Source: an uncultured Alphaproteobacteria bacterium
GTDB lineage: Bacteria; Pseudomonadota; Alphaproteobacteria; RF32; CAG-239
NCBI GenBank assembly: GCA_944391435.1
Contig: CALXTP010000078.1
Location: forward strand, 1 to 36,569
Direction: 5' to 3'
Length of the DNA: 36,569 bases
Made by a program: the position numbers and the translations under genes. Below the pieces are notes generated by a model. It was not told where the DNA came from. It ran no database searches and was given only the letters and a program-made list of their open reading frames with translations. Positions 14,781-23,413 of the stretch are shown here, in pieces. Numbering within the stretch: the stretch's first letter is position 1; every line of letters starts with the position of its first letter.

Positions 14781-15968
14781 ATGACAAAAGCGGTTATTCT
14801 GATGATGGATTCATTCGGGGTCGGCGGTGCAAAAGATGCTGCCGCGTTTGGCGACGAGGGGGCAAATACTTTTTTGCATATTGCCGAAAATTATGGCGGG
14901 TTCAGCGTTCCTAACCTGGAGGCGCTGGGACTTAAAGAGGCCGGCAAAATGGCTTGCGGCAGGGAAGCGCCGCTGGTGTCGGGAACGGCTAAAATGACGA
15001 TGCGCGGAAAATACGGCTGCATGGAAGAAATTTCCGCCGGAAAGGATACCATCTCCGGACACTGGGAAATGGCGGGCGTGCCGGTTATGTCCGATTTCGG
15101 GCATTTTCCGCCGGAATATCCGTCTTTTCCGCAAGAAATGGTGCAGCGCATTTGCGAACGGGCCGGGCTGCCCGGCATTCTCGGCAACAAGGCGGCGTCC
15201 GGCACGGTTATCATTCAGGAATTGGGAGAGGAACACCTGGCTACCGGCAAGCCGATTTTTTATACATCGGCGGACAGCAATCTGCAGATTGCAGCACATG
15301 AGGAAAAATTCGGGCTGAAGCGCCTGTATGACCTTTGCGAAATCGCATTTGAAGAAGTAAAGCCCTATCGTATCGCGCGGGTCATCGCCCGGCCGTTTGC
15401 GGGAGAGAAAAACGGCAGTTTCGTGCGAACCAAAAACCGGCATGATTATGCGCTCAACCCACCGGCGCCGACGTTGTTGGATTTTGCCAAGAGGGCGGGG
15501 CTGCAGGTTACCGCTATCGGCAAAATTTCAGATATTTATGCCGGGTCGGGCGTGACGCGCAAAGTGGCGGCGAGCGGGCTGGAAGAACTGTGGGACAAAA
15601 CGCTTGAAGAAGTTAAAGCGATGAAAGGCGACGGCATCGTGTTTACCAACTTTGTTGATTTTGATATGATGTGGGGGCATCGGCGCGATGTCAAAGGCTA
15701 TGCCGAGGGGCTGATGTATTTTGATTCCCGCCTGCCGGAAATAGAACCGTTGCTAGGCGAAGGCGATATGGCTTTTATTACGGCCGACCATGGCTGCGAT
15801 CCGACTTTTGCCGGCAGCGACCATACGCGCGAGTGTGTGCCGGTGTTGGCGTTCGGACGGCAGACCGGGGCGCAGAATGTCGGGCGGCGCAAAACTTATG
15901 CCGATGTTGCCGCAACCATTGCCGCGCAGTTAGGGTTGGCGCCTTTCGGGCCGGGAACGGCTTTTTGA
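14781..15968 (+). CDS. deoB: Phosphopentomutase
   Basis: Interconverts ribose-1-phosphate and ribose-5-phosphate (and the deoxy forms) in nucleoside salvage, in the cytoplasm. The 395-residue protein shows the alkaline-phosphatase-superfamily metal sites: MMDSFGVGGAKDA at the N-terminus, GKDTISGHWEMAG, YTSADSNLQIAAHE, and near the C-terminus NFVDFDMMWGHRRD and TADHGCDPTFAGSDHTRE. The ATG at 14781 is chosen because AAGGAG lies just before it; the frame opens earlier at a GTG (14748) without support. It is followed by lspA after 116 bases. Its thymidine-salvage role has no linked gene here. Confidence 0.94.
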   Translation: MTKAVILMMDSFGVGGAKDAAAFGDEGANTFLHIAENYGGFSVPNLEALGLKEAGKMACGREAPLVSGTAKMTMRGKYGCMEEISAGKDTISGHWEMAGVPVMSDFGHFPPEYPSFPQEMVQRICERAGLPGILGNKAASGTVIIQELGEEHLATGKPIFYTSADSNLQIAAHEEKFGLKRLYDLCEIAFEEVKPYRIARVIARPFAGEKNGSFVRTKNRHDYALNPPAPTLLDFAKRAGLQVTAIGKISDIYAGSGVTRKVAASGLEELWDKTLEEVKAMKGDGIVFTNFVDFDMMWGHRRDVKGYAEGLMYFDSRLPEIEPLLGEGDMAFITADHGCDPTFAGSDHTRECVPVLAFGRQTGAQNVGRRKTYADVAATIAAQLGLAPFGPGTAF

Positions 15969-15969
15969 G

Positions 15970-16010
15970 CAAGCATTTTTGAGGCTGGGGAAAAAGGCAA
16001 ATAATGCTTG
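15970..16010. repeat. Inverted repeat between deoB and lspA
   Basis: CAAGCATT (15970-15977) and AATGCTTG (16003-16010) form an eight-base stem with a 25-base loop right after the deoB stop. No U-run follows, so termination is uncertain. Confidence 0.4.
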
Positions 16011-16035
16011 GAGGATAAAAAAAGTATGCTATATT
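16008..16035 (+). promoter_or_regulatory. Possible lspA promoter
   Basis: TTGGAG (16008-16013), 16 bases, TATATT (16030-16035), about 50 bases before the lspA start. Confidence 0.4.
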
Positions 16036-16084
16036 CGTGCCCAACGGGACAGTAATATAATAAATAAACAGCAAAGGAGCGTTT

Positions 16085-16651
16085 GTGTTAATAGGTTTGG
16101 GAACGGCCGCGGCCGCGATTGCTTTGGATCAAGTGTCAAAGGGGTTTATTTTCGGCTATTTGTCCGAAACGCAGCCGGTTGTTGAGATTACGCCTTTCTT
16201 TAATCTGGTTTCGGCGTGGAACACCGGTGTCAGCTTTTCCATGTTTAATAATCTGGGCGGCGACGGCGTTTATATCCTGTCGGCTTTTTCGCTGCTGGTG
16301 GTCGGCTTTTTGCTGTATTGGCTGAAACGCGAACAAAATTTGCTGGTGCAGATTTCGCTCGGGCTGGTTATCGGCGGGGCTATCGGCAACGTGCTTGACA
16401 GGGTGCGTATCGGCGCGGTGTTTGATTTTCTGGATGTGCATTGCCTGGGGTACCACTGGCCGGCGTTTAACCTGGCAGACAGCTTTATATGTATCGGCGC
16501 GCTGCTGATTGTTTTTGACGGTTTTTGGGCAAATCGCCGAGAAGAACAGGACCGGCGGCAGAAAACCGGGGATAAGCCCAAGGAGGCAAAAAACAAAACG
16601 CTGCGGCAGGCCGGCGAAAATTCTCTGCAGGCAGCGGACAAGCAGCCGTAA
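16085..16651 (+). CDS. lspA: Lipoprotein signal peptidase (signal peptidase II)
   Basis: Cleaves the signal peptide of prolipoproteins in the inner membrane after lipidation of Cys. The 188-residue protein has four hydrophobic segments and both catalytic aspartates: GNVLDRV (Asp105) and FNLADS (Asp132). The conserved NLVSAWNTGVSF loop is also present. The GTG start is supported by AAAGGAG five bases upstream. A hydrophilic Lys/Gln-rich tail of about 35 residues extends past the usual end. It is followed by a lipoprotein and two M16 peptidases, a known alphaproteobacterial order. Confidence 0.92.
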   Translation: MLIGLGTAAAAIALDQVSKGFIFGYLSETQPVVEITPFFNLVSAWNTGVSFSMFNNLGGDGVYILSAFSLLVVGFLLYWLKREQNLLVQISLGLVIGGAIGNVLDRVRIGAVFDFLDVHCLGYHWPAFNLADSFICIGALLIVFDGFWANRREEQDRRQKTGDKPKEAKNKTLRQAGENSLQAADKQP

Positions 16652-16669
16652 GCGGCGGTGCAGCGTTTT

Positions 16670-16737
16670 GCGGGTGGCATGCCTTTTTGAGTATGTGCGG
16701 GCGGCATGCCTTTTTGATTATGTGCGGGCGGCATGCC
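16670..16737 (+). repeat. 27-base tandem repeat between lspA and the lipoprotein gene
   Basis: Two full copies of a unit beginning GCGGG(C/T)GGCATGCC start at 16670 and 16697, and a partial third starts at 16724. The period is exactly 27. Each unit contains the palindrome GGCATGCC. Confidence 0.75.
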
Positions 16738-16837
16738 GGGAAGTTTTTCGGATATGCGGGCGGAAAGATGCCGGTGTAAACGGGGTGGAAACAAGTAAAA
16801 CAGACGGATGGTTGAGATGAAGGAAAGGAAAACGGAG

Positions 16838-16999
16838 ATGAAAAAAGTATTTATTTTATTTGCGGCGGTGTTGTTTTTATCCGGTTGCGGGCTGACAAAA
16901 GAAGACCTCGGCATGGCTAAATCCACGCCAGATGAAACGCAGGTTTCCAAACGCGACCAGCTTGTGCTGCCGCCGGATTTTGATGTTCGGCCGCAATAG
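16838..16999 (+). CDS. Short lipoprotein (DUF3035-like)
   Basis: A 53-residue product with a lipoprotein signal peptide (MKKVFILFAAVLFLSGC, lipobox LSGC). The mature part is about 37 residues ending LVLPPDFDVRP. The phrase LPPDF near the end and its place between lspA and two M16 peptidases match the DUF3035 small lipoproteins of alphaproteobacteria, but here it is unusually short, covering only the start of that domain. The ATG at 16838 is preferred; upstream starts at 16808 and 16817 would add a charged leader that spoils the signal peptide. Confidence 0.65.
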   Translation: MKKVFILFAAVLFLSGCGLTKEDLGMAKSTPDETQVSKRDQLVLPPDFDVRPQ

Positions 17000-17117
17000 G
17001 CGGCGGGGTGCCGGCTGCCGTATTTTGAGGGCGGCTGAAATTTGAGGCAGGCATATGGTGGAAACGGATTTGTACGGGCAAATAAAACAAAAAAAGGCTG
17101 CCGGAGGCTTTTTTCGT

Positions 17118-18524
17118 ATGGCGCGGGGCGGGCTGTTTTTGACTGTGGCGGCTTTGGGGCTGCTTTTGGACGGCGGCGCGGCGGAAGCGCGGCTGATGAA
17201 GCTGGATTATTTTGTGCTTGACAACGGGTTGAGGGTTGCCGTGGCGGAAAACCGAAAGGCGCCGGTCGTGTTGCAGATGCTGTATTACAAAACGGGGTCG
17301 GTAAATGATCCGAAAGGCAAAGGCGGGACGGCACACCTGCTGGAGCATCTGATGTTTCGCGGCACGAAGCGGGTGCCCGGTCAGGCGTTTAACCGGCTGA
17401 CGGAAGAACATGGCGCTTCCGGCAATGCTTATACCACTTATGATCAGACTGCGTATTATGAATTTTCCGACATTGCCAAATTGGAACTGATGATGGCGCT
17501 GGAAGCCGACAGAATGCAGGGGCTTGATATCAGCGACGAGGCTTTTGCCGCCGAACGGGATATTGTTTTGCAGGAACGGCGGCAGCGTTTTGAAACCAAT
17601 CCGGTGCCGCTGTTTTATGAAACGCTTAGCAAACTTTTGTGGCAGGATCATCCGTTGGCCAATCCGGTCAGCGGCAGCCCGTCGGAAATCCGCTCTTTGA
17701 CGAAAAGCGACGTTGAGGATTTTTATCGGCGCTATTACCGGCCGGATAATGCGCTGCTGGTGCTGGCCGGGGATATCAGCGCGGCAGAGGCAAAAGATCT
17801 GGCGCAAAAATATTTCGGGAAGCTGGCTAATCCGGCAATGACGATACCTACGCCGACGCTGGAAAAAGGCCGGGCGTCCGAGGTGGAGACGCTTATGCGG
17901 ATAGAAGGCGTGCAACAGCCGCGTTATGCCGATTCTTTCCGTATGGATGCCGGGGTATTCAGCAAAAAGGATATACAGGCGCTGGGAATGCTGGCGGAAT
18001 ATCTGACCGGAGATGACAGCGCGCCGCTTTATGACGAGCTGGTGTATCGCGGCAAACAGCTGTTGGGGATTGATGTCGGGTTTTCATATAATCCGGAATT
18101 GGGCGGTTCGTTTGGCATTTATGCCACACCTGCGCCGGAATGGCTGGCGGCAAACGGGCGCAGTACCCGGCCGGCCGGGGCGATAAAAGATCTTATCGGC
18201 AAGGCGTTGGAAAAGGCTATTGCCGATTTGTCGCCGGAAAAGCTGGATAAAATTAAAAACAGGGTGGTCAGCGATGCGGTGTATTTGCAAGAAAATCCGC
18301 GGTCGTCGGCCAACTTTGCCGGCGATATGCTGTTGTCCGGCTATACGGCTGAGGAAATTGCCGATTATGACGAAGCCATCCGGGCGGTTGCGCTTGATGA
18401 CGTGATTGCGGCATGGAAAAAAGTAACGGCGTCCGGCGGGCGGGTAACAGGCTTTTTGTGCGGCAGAGAAAAGGCAGAGGGCGCGGCGGCCGGGAATACG
18501 CAGGGAGGAAACAATGCAGATTAA
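17118..18524 (+). CDS. M16-family zinc peptidase, catalytic subunit type
   Basis: A 468-residue periplasmic peptidase with an N-terminal signal sequence (LFLTVAALGLLLDGGAAEA). It carries the inverted zinc motif H73-L-L-E-H77 in GGTAHLLEHLMFRGTK and the downstream stretch AAERDIVLQERRQRFETNP that holds the third zinc ligand region. The fold is the two-repeat M16B type. ATG 17118 follows GGAGG by ten bases and gives a normal signal peptide; ATG 17055 is also possible (GAGG seven bases upstream) but adds a 21-residue charged extension. The last 11 bases overlap the next gene, an M16 homologue lacking the zinc motif, so the two probably form a heterodimer. Confidence 0.88.
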   Translation: MARGGLFLTVAALGLLLDGGAAEARLMKLDYFVLDNGLRVAVAENRKAPVVLQMLYYKTGSVNDPKGKGGTAHLLEHLMFRGTKRVPGQAFNRLTEEHGASGNAYTTYDQTAYYEFSDIAKLELMMALEADRMQGLDISDEAFAAERDIVLQERRQRFETNPVPLFYETLSKLLWQDHPLANPVSGSPSEIRSLTKSDVEDFYRRYYRPDNALLVLAGDISAAEAKDLAQKYFGKLANPAMTIPTPTLEKGRASEVETLMRIEGVQQPRYADSFRMDAGVFSKKDIQALGMLAEYLTGDDSAPLYDELVYRGKQLLGIDVGFSYNPELGGSFGIYATPAPEWLAANGRSTRPAGAIKDLIGKALEKAIADLSPEKLDKIKNRVVSDAVYLQENPRSSANFAGDMLLSGYTAEEIADYDEAIRAVALDDVIAAWKKVTASGGRVTGFLCGREKAEGAAAGNTQGGNNAD

Positions 18525-19932
18525 ATCCGGAGCCCGGTTTTTAACGGCGGCGTTGCTGGCGGCGGGAATTGCCGGCGCGGCGGTATGGGCGGCGTGGCAC
18601 CGGGAGCCAGCTTTTGATGCCGAACGCCTGCTGGCGCAGTCTAAACTTAAAGCCAGGACATTTAAGGGCGAAGTGCGCGAAGTTCCGGCTTTAAACGGAA
18701 AAATCAGCGCTTATCTGATGGAAGAGCACAGCGTGCCGCTGGCCGCGGTTACGTTTCGTTTTGCGCGGGCGGGCAGCGCGTATGAGGCAAAGCCCGGCAC
18801 GGCCTTGATGGCAGAAAGTGTTTTGCTTGACGGCGCGGGGGCGTTTTCGCGGCGGGAATTGCGCGAGATTATGAAGGAAAAAGGCATCCGCCTGCAAGTG
18901 TCGGCCGGTGCGGATAATCTGATTTTTTCGCTGAGCTATGTCAAAAGCTTTGAGAAAGACGCAACGGATATTTTGCGCGCGGTTATGTATGCGCCGCAGC
19001 TTAACCGTGAAGATATGGCGCTGGCGCGGCGGCAGCTGGCCATGATTAAGCAACAGCATGAGGAAAACCCCGGCCGGCAGCTGGCTAAGCTGGTGCGCCA
19101 TGAATTCTACGGCGGACATCCTTACGGGCGGGAGCCTATTCCGGACGATGAAACGCTCGGAGCGGTCAATGCTGCCGATATAAGGGCGTATCTTAAAAAG
19201 GTTATGGGAAAGGATAATTTAACCGTCGGAATTGCCGGAGATATGGATGTGGCGGAGGCAGAGGCTTTTTTGAGCCGGGTGTTCGGCGATTTGCCCGATA
19301 AGGCTGAAGTGCGGGATTTGCCGGTGTTTGAACCGGATTTTTACCGGGAAAAGGCAACGGAGGTTTCTCCGGTTTCGGCGCAGAGTTTTGTAACGGCGGC
19401 AGCGCAGGGGATTTCGCGTTCGGATAAAGATTTTTATCCGTTATACATTGCCGATTATATTTTTGGCGGTGCGGGGCTTTCTTCCCGCCTGAGCCGCGCC
19501 ATCCGCGAAAAAGAGGGGCTGACCTACGGCATTTACAGCACTTTTACGTTTAGCGATGCGGTAAACCTCTGGCAGGCGGAGTTTTCAGCAACGCCGGAAA
19601 ATACCGATAAGATTATGGCCATAGCAGCGGCGGAGTATCAGGATTTTTATAATAACGGCGTTAGCAACGAAGAGCTGGAGCTGGCTAAAAAAAGCCTTAT
19701 GTCGTCGTTTAACCTGCGTTTCGGCAGCCTGCTTAATATTGCCGATATGCTGGAGCAAATGCAGTATTGGCGGCTCGGAAAAGACTTTTTGAAACAAAGG
19801 CAGGCGCAAGTGGCGGCAGTTACGGCGGCGGCGGTGAACGATGCCGTGCGGCGCAGAATGCCAAAAAGTTTTGATGCGGCCGGGGGCGTGCGCGTTTTTG
19901 AAGTGCGCGGCGGGCTGAATGCGCCGAAATAG
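18514..19932 (+). CDS. M16-family peptidase-like protein, non-catalytic partner
   Basis: A 472-residue protein with a signal anchor (FLTAALLAAGIAGAAVWAA). It keeps the M16 fold but has AESVLLDGAG where HxxEH should be, so it cannot bind zinc there. The C-terminal half retains the Arg/Tyr signature SSRLSRAIREKEGLTYGIYS, which in M16B heterodimers is carried by the non-catalytic subunit and helps bind substrate. Start supported by GGGAGG. The 11-base overlap with the catalytic subunit argues for matched expression. The natural substrate is unknown. Confidence 0.88.
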   Translation: MQIKSGARFLTAALLAAGIAGAAVWAAWHREPAFDAERLLAQSKLKARTFKGEVREVPALNGKISAYLMEEHSVPLAAVTFRFARAGSAYEAKPGTALMAESVLLDGAGAFSRRELREIMKEKGIRLQVSAGADNLIFSLSYVKSFEKDATDILRAVMYAPQLNREDMALARRQLAMIKQQHEENPGRQLAKLVRHEFYGGHPYGREPIPDDETLGAVNAADIRAYLKKVMGKDNLTVGIAGDMDVAEAEAFLSRVFGDLPDKAEVRDLPVFEPDFYREKATEVSPVSAQSFVTAAAQGISRSDKDFYPLYIADYIFGGAGLSSRLSRAIREKEGLTYGIYSTFTFSDAVNLWQAEFSATPENTDKIMAIAAAEYQDFYNNGVSNEELELAKKSLMSSFNLRFGSLLNIADMLEQMQYWRLGKDFLKQRQAQVAAVTAAAVNDAVRRRMPKSFDAAGGVRVFEVRGGLNAPK

Positions 19933-20130
19933 CGGCTGTATCCAGAGCAGCAGAAGGCGTCTTGCCGGCGGTGGAGCATTTTTTATTTATTCTTAAAGCC
20001 GGCTCTAACGATTTTTTAACCATACATGCCGTATTATCTATTTAATGTTTAAAGCGGAACATCGGGTTTCGCGGCAGAAGGCGTACCGCTACGGACGCGC
20101 GGACAACCGGCCGGGGAGGCAGACGGGCAG

Positions 20131-20457
20131 ATGAATACGTTAAATGATATTTTGGATAAGGTGAAAAAATCTGGACTGATGATTGTTTTGGGCGTGTTCT
20201 CCTTTTATTTTGCCATCAATGCCATTAAAGGCGACCGGGGATTTTTCAGGTACCTTTATCTGAAAAGCAAGGTTGAAGAGGCACAGGCCGAAAAAGAAAG
20301 GTATGCCGCCATTAAGAAAAATCTGGAACGCAAAGTGGCAATGCTGTCCGAAAAATCGCTGGATTTGGATTATCTGGAGGAGAGGGCGCGCATTGTATTG
20401 AATATGGTCGGCGACGGCGAATACGTGATTTTGGATAAAGATATTGATAAACAGTAA
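20131..20457 (+). CDS. FtsB/DivIC-family cell division protein
   Basis: A 108-residue bitopic membrane protein: short cytoplasmic head, one transmembrane helix (about residues 15-31, GLMIVLGVFSFYFAINA), then a periplasmic coiled coil (LKSKVEEAQAEKERYAAIKK and on) and the family ending LEERARIVLNMVGDGEYVIL. In the divisome FtsB bridges FtsL and FtsQ and helps activate septal peptidoglycan synthesis. GGGAGG lies before the ATG. It heads a group with an M23 peptidase and a bactofilin, all linked to cell-wall geometry. A TATTAT box at 20032-20037 may belong to its promoter. Confidence 0.82.
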   Translation: MNTLNDILDKVKKSGLMIVLGVFSFYFAINAIKGDRGFFRYLYLKSKVEEAQAEKERYAAIKKNLERKVAMLSEKSLDLDYLEERARIVLNMVGDGEYVILDKDIDKQ

Positions 20458-20511
20458 AAAGAAATTGCCAAGTCTGAAAATAATTGTTATAACGGGCGCC
20501 GTAGGGCCGGC

Positions 20512-21792
20512 GTGCACCAGATGTCAAGCGCGTTCGGCAAAGCATTAAGGAATCAGGTTTTGCCATTGAGATACAAAAGAAGACCAAAAAGGCCGAAAAC
20601 GGTCAGCTATCAACCGACGGAAAGCAGATCATTCTTTTCCGAAAAGGAGTTTATTATCCGCTCCAACGGGCAGACGAAGGTTTTTAAAATATCTCCGAAA
20701 TTGCAGTGGATTGTGTTTGTGCTGATGCTGGCTTTCGGCGTTTGGATGGCGCGTTCGTACCAGATGTATGCGGTGTCGGACAAGATTATCTCGTATCAGG
20801 AGCGGAAACTCGGCGAAACGCGCAGCGCTTATGTTGATTTGATGAGCGATTTTGTTATCGTGCATAAAAATATTTCGGCGCTGATGGAAAATTTCGGCAA
20901 AGAGTCGGATGATAAAAGCGACAGGATTAATGCCTATTTGAAACGGGCGGAGGTTATTGAGGAAAAAATCCGCCAGATTACGGCGCAGGAAGACTGGATT
21001 AACGAACAGGATTTCAGCAAGAAAAGCGCCTTGAAAGATGCGGTTATCCATCGTGACCTGGCGATTGAAGAGAAAAAGCTGCTGGAAGAAAAAGTGGCAC
21101 ATCTGGAAGAGGCCGTACGGTCGTTGCAGGCATTTGAACTGGATATTTTGAAAAAAGTGGAAGCCGTTTCCAACAAAGATATGGATAAAATCAAAACGAC
21201 GCTGTCTGCCGTTAACCGCGAACTCAGAAAACGCGGCAAATATTATAATCCGCTGGCCAACTCCAAGAAAAACAGCAAGGGAGGGGCGTATATTCCGGAT
21301 AATCCGGCGGTCGGGCAAAATGCAGAGCTGTTGGAACAGGTGCAGAAAACATTTGCCGCGGTTGATGATAATGCCTATTTGGCAGAGGCTTTGAAACGTG
21401 TTCCTTTGGGCAAGCCGGTATGGACATACTGGCTTTCGTCGCCTTTCGGCAAGAGGACGGATCCGTTCAATGCACGCAGCGCCGTGCATAAAGGCGTGGA
21501 TTTGGCTTCTAATAAAGGCAATAAAATCAAAACGATGGCAGAGGGAAAAGTTACCCGTGCCGGTGTGGCGAGCGGCTATGGCAAATTGGTGGAAATTGAC
21601 CATGGAAACGGGTTTAAAACCAAGTACGGGCATATGAACAAGATTTATGTCAAGCGCGGCGATGTGGTGGCGCAGGGGCAGGCTATCGGCGAAGTCGGCA
21701 ATACCGGGCGTTCTACCGGGCCGCATCTGCATTATGAGGTTTTGTATGACGGCGTGCCGATGAATCCGATGGTGTTTATCAAGGCCATATAG
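20512..21792 (+). CDS. M23-family peptidoglycan endopeptidase, membrane anchored
   Basis: A 426-residue protein with a basic cytoplasmic N-terminus of about 60 residues, one transmembrane helix (about residues 63-81, LQWIVFVLMLAFGVWMA), a long periplasmic coiled coil (about 95-260) and a C-terminal lysostaphin-like M23 domain. The zinc ligands are visible in SAVHKGVDLAS (HxxxD) and GPHLHYEV (HxH), with the GYGKLVEIDHGNG stretch between. It cuts peptide cross-links if active. The GTG start has only a weak site (AGGG). It lies 54 bases after the ftsB-like gene and 30 before a bactofilin, a pairing known from several shape-control systems. Confidence 0.88.
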   Translation: MHQMSSAFGKALRNQVLPLRYKRRPKRPKTVSYQPTESRSFFSEKEFIIRSNGQTKVFKISPKLQWIVFVLMLAFGVWMARSYQMYAVSDKIISYQERKLGETRSAYVDLMSDFVIVHKNISALMENFGKESDDKSDRINAYLKRAEVIEEKIRQITAQEDWINEQDFSKKSALKDAVIHRDLAIEEKKLLEEKVAHLEEAVRSLQAFELDILKKVEAVSNKDMDKIKTTLSAVNRELRKRGKYYNPLANSKKNSKGGAYIPDNPAVGQNAELLEQVQKTFAAVDDNAYLAEALKRVPLGKPVWTYWLSSPFGKRTDPFNARSAVHKGVDLASNKGNKIKTMAEGKVTRAGVASGYGKLVEIDHGNGFKTKYGHMNKIYVKRGDVVAQGQAIGEVGNTGRSTGPHLHYEVLYDGVPMNPMVFIKAI

Positions 21793-21822
21793 TTTTGGAC
21801 GGCGCTGTTTGAGGAGCATAAG

Positions 21823-22248
21823 ATGGAACGGAGGTTTGAACAGATGAGAAAGTTTAAAAAAGTTTTGTTTTTGAAAATGGCCAAGCTGATGCGCAGTGAG
21901 AAAAGCGTGGTGCCGTGCATTATCAGTGCCGGGACGAAAATTGTCGGCAATATTACCGAGGGCGACGTTATCCATATTGACGGGCGTTTGGAGGGCGATG
22001 TTACCTGCCGCGAACTGGTTGTCGGCAGTACCGGTTCGGTGGTGGGCAAAGTTAAGGCGCGGAGCTTGGAACTGTATGGGGCGCTTAACGGTTCGCTGGC
22101 CGTGGAAAGCCTGTTTATTGCCGGTACGGCCACTTTTATCGGCGATTCGGTTTATAAAACCATCGCAATTGAGCCGGGGGCTGTGTTGGAAGGCAAGTGT
22201 GCCGTGTCTAAGAGCAAAGCGTCCGACGGAGAAAAGGCCAAGGCTTAG
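21823..22248 (+). CDS. Bactofilin (polymer-forming cytoskeletal protein)
   Basis: A 141-residue protein. The central 90 residues form the bactofilin beta-helix, shown by evenly spaced glycine/valine turns: AGTKIVGNITEGDVIHIDGR, LEGDVTCRELVVGSTGSVVG, then LYGALNGSLAVESLFIAGTA. The N-terminal 25 residues are basic and amphipathic, suiting membrane attachment, and the C-terminal tail is short and Lys-rich. Bactofilins self-assemble without nucleotides and localise wall enzymes. GAGGAG lies seven bases before the ATG. Adjacent to the M23 peptidase. Confidence 0.9.
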   Translation: MERRFEQMRKFKKVLFLKMAKLMRSEKSVVPCIISAGTKIVGNITEGDVIHIDGRLEGDVTCRELVVGSTGSVVGKVKARSLELYGALNGSLAVESLFIAGTATFIGDSVYKTIAIEPGAVLEGKCAVSKSKASDGEKAKA

Positions 22249-22368
22249 CCGAAACCGCAGACGGGCGCCGTGCCGGTTGTTTTTACGGCGCGGAGCAGCT
22301 GCAAGAGGACGAATAAAAGGGCAGGCTTTTGAGCGTTCGTAACCGTAGAACATGATTATGAAAAAAAG

Positions 22369-22397
22369 AAAACCGCCGGGCGTGTTCCGGCGGTTTT
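22369..22397. terminator. Bidirectional terminator after bactofilin
   Basis: A perfect 11-base stem, AAAACCGCCGG (22369-22379) with CCGGCGGTTTT (22387-22397), loop of seven. It lies between the bactofilin and the convergent membrane orphan. Confidence 0.9.
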
Positions 22398-22409
22398 GAT
22401 ATGCGGCTG

Positions 22410-22853
22410 TTATTTCAGCTTTGGCATGCGGTTGCGCAGGCTTTGAAGCCGACGCAATTCCTTATGTCGATGCAATTCCTTACGTTCTTCCGTTCTGGCG
22501 TTTATGGCCAGGCTGATGGTATAGGCAAGCAGGCCACCAAAGGCGATGACGGCAATCTGAGATGTGATGCCGTAACGCAGGTTTAGGCATACGGCCGTTG
22601 CGATAACGCATAAAAAGCAAATTGTCCCGGTGATGAAGTAATAAGCCGAAAAAGGAAATCTGGCACGCGTGCCGATAAGGCAGACGGCCAATGTTTCCAC
22701 GACATACATCAACAGGGAAATGACGATGCTCCAGTTTACGTTTTGACAGTGCATCAAGACGGGAATAAATACCATAATGACAGCGGCGGAGCAGACCGAT
22801 AGGATAATTTCCGCACGGTTGCGTTTGAACCAAAAAAGACTTTTTCTTTTCAT
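22410..22853 (-). CDS. Four-helix membrane protein, unknown
   Basis: A 147-residue orphan with four hydrophobic segments (about residues 16-33, 42-60, 68-90, 95-115) and a strongly basic C-terminal tail (TEERKELHRHKELRRLQSLR). There are no enzyme motifs. A near-perfect promoter precedes it (TTGACT 22929-22934, TATGAT 22906-22911, spacing 17), but there is no Shine-Dalgarno site before the ATG (leader ends ACTCTATAATC). It ends at the bidirectional terminator shared with the bactofilin. Function unknown. Confidence 0.65.
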   Translation of the reverse strand: MKRKSLFWFKRNRAEIILSVCSAAVIMVFIPVLMHCQNVNWSIVISLLMYVVETLAVCLIGTRARFPFSAYYFITGTICFLCVIATAVCLNLRYGITSQIAVIAFGGLLAYTISLAINARTEERKELHRHKELRRLQSLRNRMPKLK

Positions 22854-22905
22854 GATTATAGAGTTAAAAGGTGAATAATAGCCATAAATTTAAATTCTCC
22901 GGGCT

Positions 22906-22934
22906 ATCATACGATAATTTGCGGCAAAAGTCAA
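22906..22934 (-). promoter_or_regulatory. Sigma-70-type promoter of the four-helix orphan
   Basis: Minus strand: TTGACT (22929-22934), 17 bases, TATGAT (22906-22911). Confidence 0.7.
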
Positions 22935-22972
22935 ATTTTTTTTGAACGGGCGGCGGAATGCCCGGCCGGCGG

Positions 22973-23413
22973 TCAGGCACGGTGGTAAGGATGCCCCTCA
23001 ATGATGGTTTCCAGGCGGTAAATTTGTTCTGATAAGACGGCGCGCATTAAAATATGCGGCAGGGTCAGTTTGCCGAAAGACAGCAATAAATCAGCCTTTT
23101 GCCGGGTGGAATCCAAGTGGCCGTCGGCGCCGCCGATTAAAAAACAGATTTCGGAGCAGCCGGAGAGCATCCAGTTTTCCAATATGCCGGCAAGTTCGGG
23201 GCTGGACATATTTTTGCCGCGCTCATCCAACACCACGACTTTGGCACCGGGGGAAATGCAGCTTTGCAAAAAAACGGCTTCATCCTTTTGGGAGGAATTG
23301 TCTTTTTCTTTGATATTCAGAGTCCATTTCATCCGTTCGGCATAACGTTTGATGATTTCGCCTTCCGGAGAATTTGCTTTACATTTGCCGATGACGCCCA
23401 GGGTGATTTTCAT
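22973..23413 (-). CDS. rlmH: 23S rRNA (pseudouridine1915-N3)-methyltransferase
   Basis: Methylates pseudouridine 1915 in helix 69 of 23S rRNA on assembled ribosomes, using S-adenosylmethionine. The 146-residue protein has the SPOUT-class signature: VVVLDERGKNMSSPELA, FLIGGADGHLDST, LSFGKLTLPHILMRAVLSEQ and the diagnostic ending IYRLETIIEGHPYHR. AGGAGG precedes the ATG, which overlaps the stop of the upstream oxidoreductase by four bases (ATGA), indicating coupled translation. This partner is unusual; rlmH more often sits beside rsfS and nadD. Confidence 0.94.
   Translation of the reverse strand: MKITLGVIGKCKANSPEGEIIKRYAERMKWTLNIKEKDNSSQKDEAVFLQSCISPGAKVVVLDERGKNMSSPELAGILENWMLSGCSEICFLIGGADGHLDSTRQKADLLLSFGKLTLPHILMRAVLSEQIYRLETIIEGHPYHRA

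Noticed and set aside
16509..16820. 103-codon frame over the end of lspA and the 27-base repeats
   Set aside because: It overlaps lspA in another frame; its repeat peptide only reflects the 27-base period being divisible by three.
20629..22353. 574-codon open frame on the minus strand opposite the M23 and bactofilin genes
   Set aside because: The plus strand shows two clear families with ribosome sites; the minus translation is low in family-like patterns and is the mirror of G-rich codon use.
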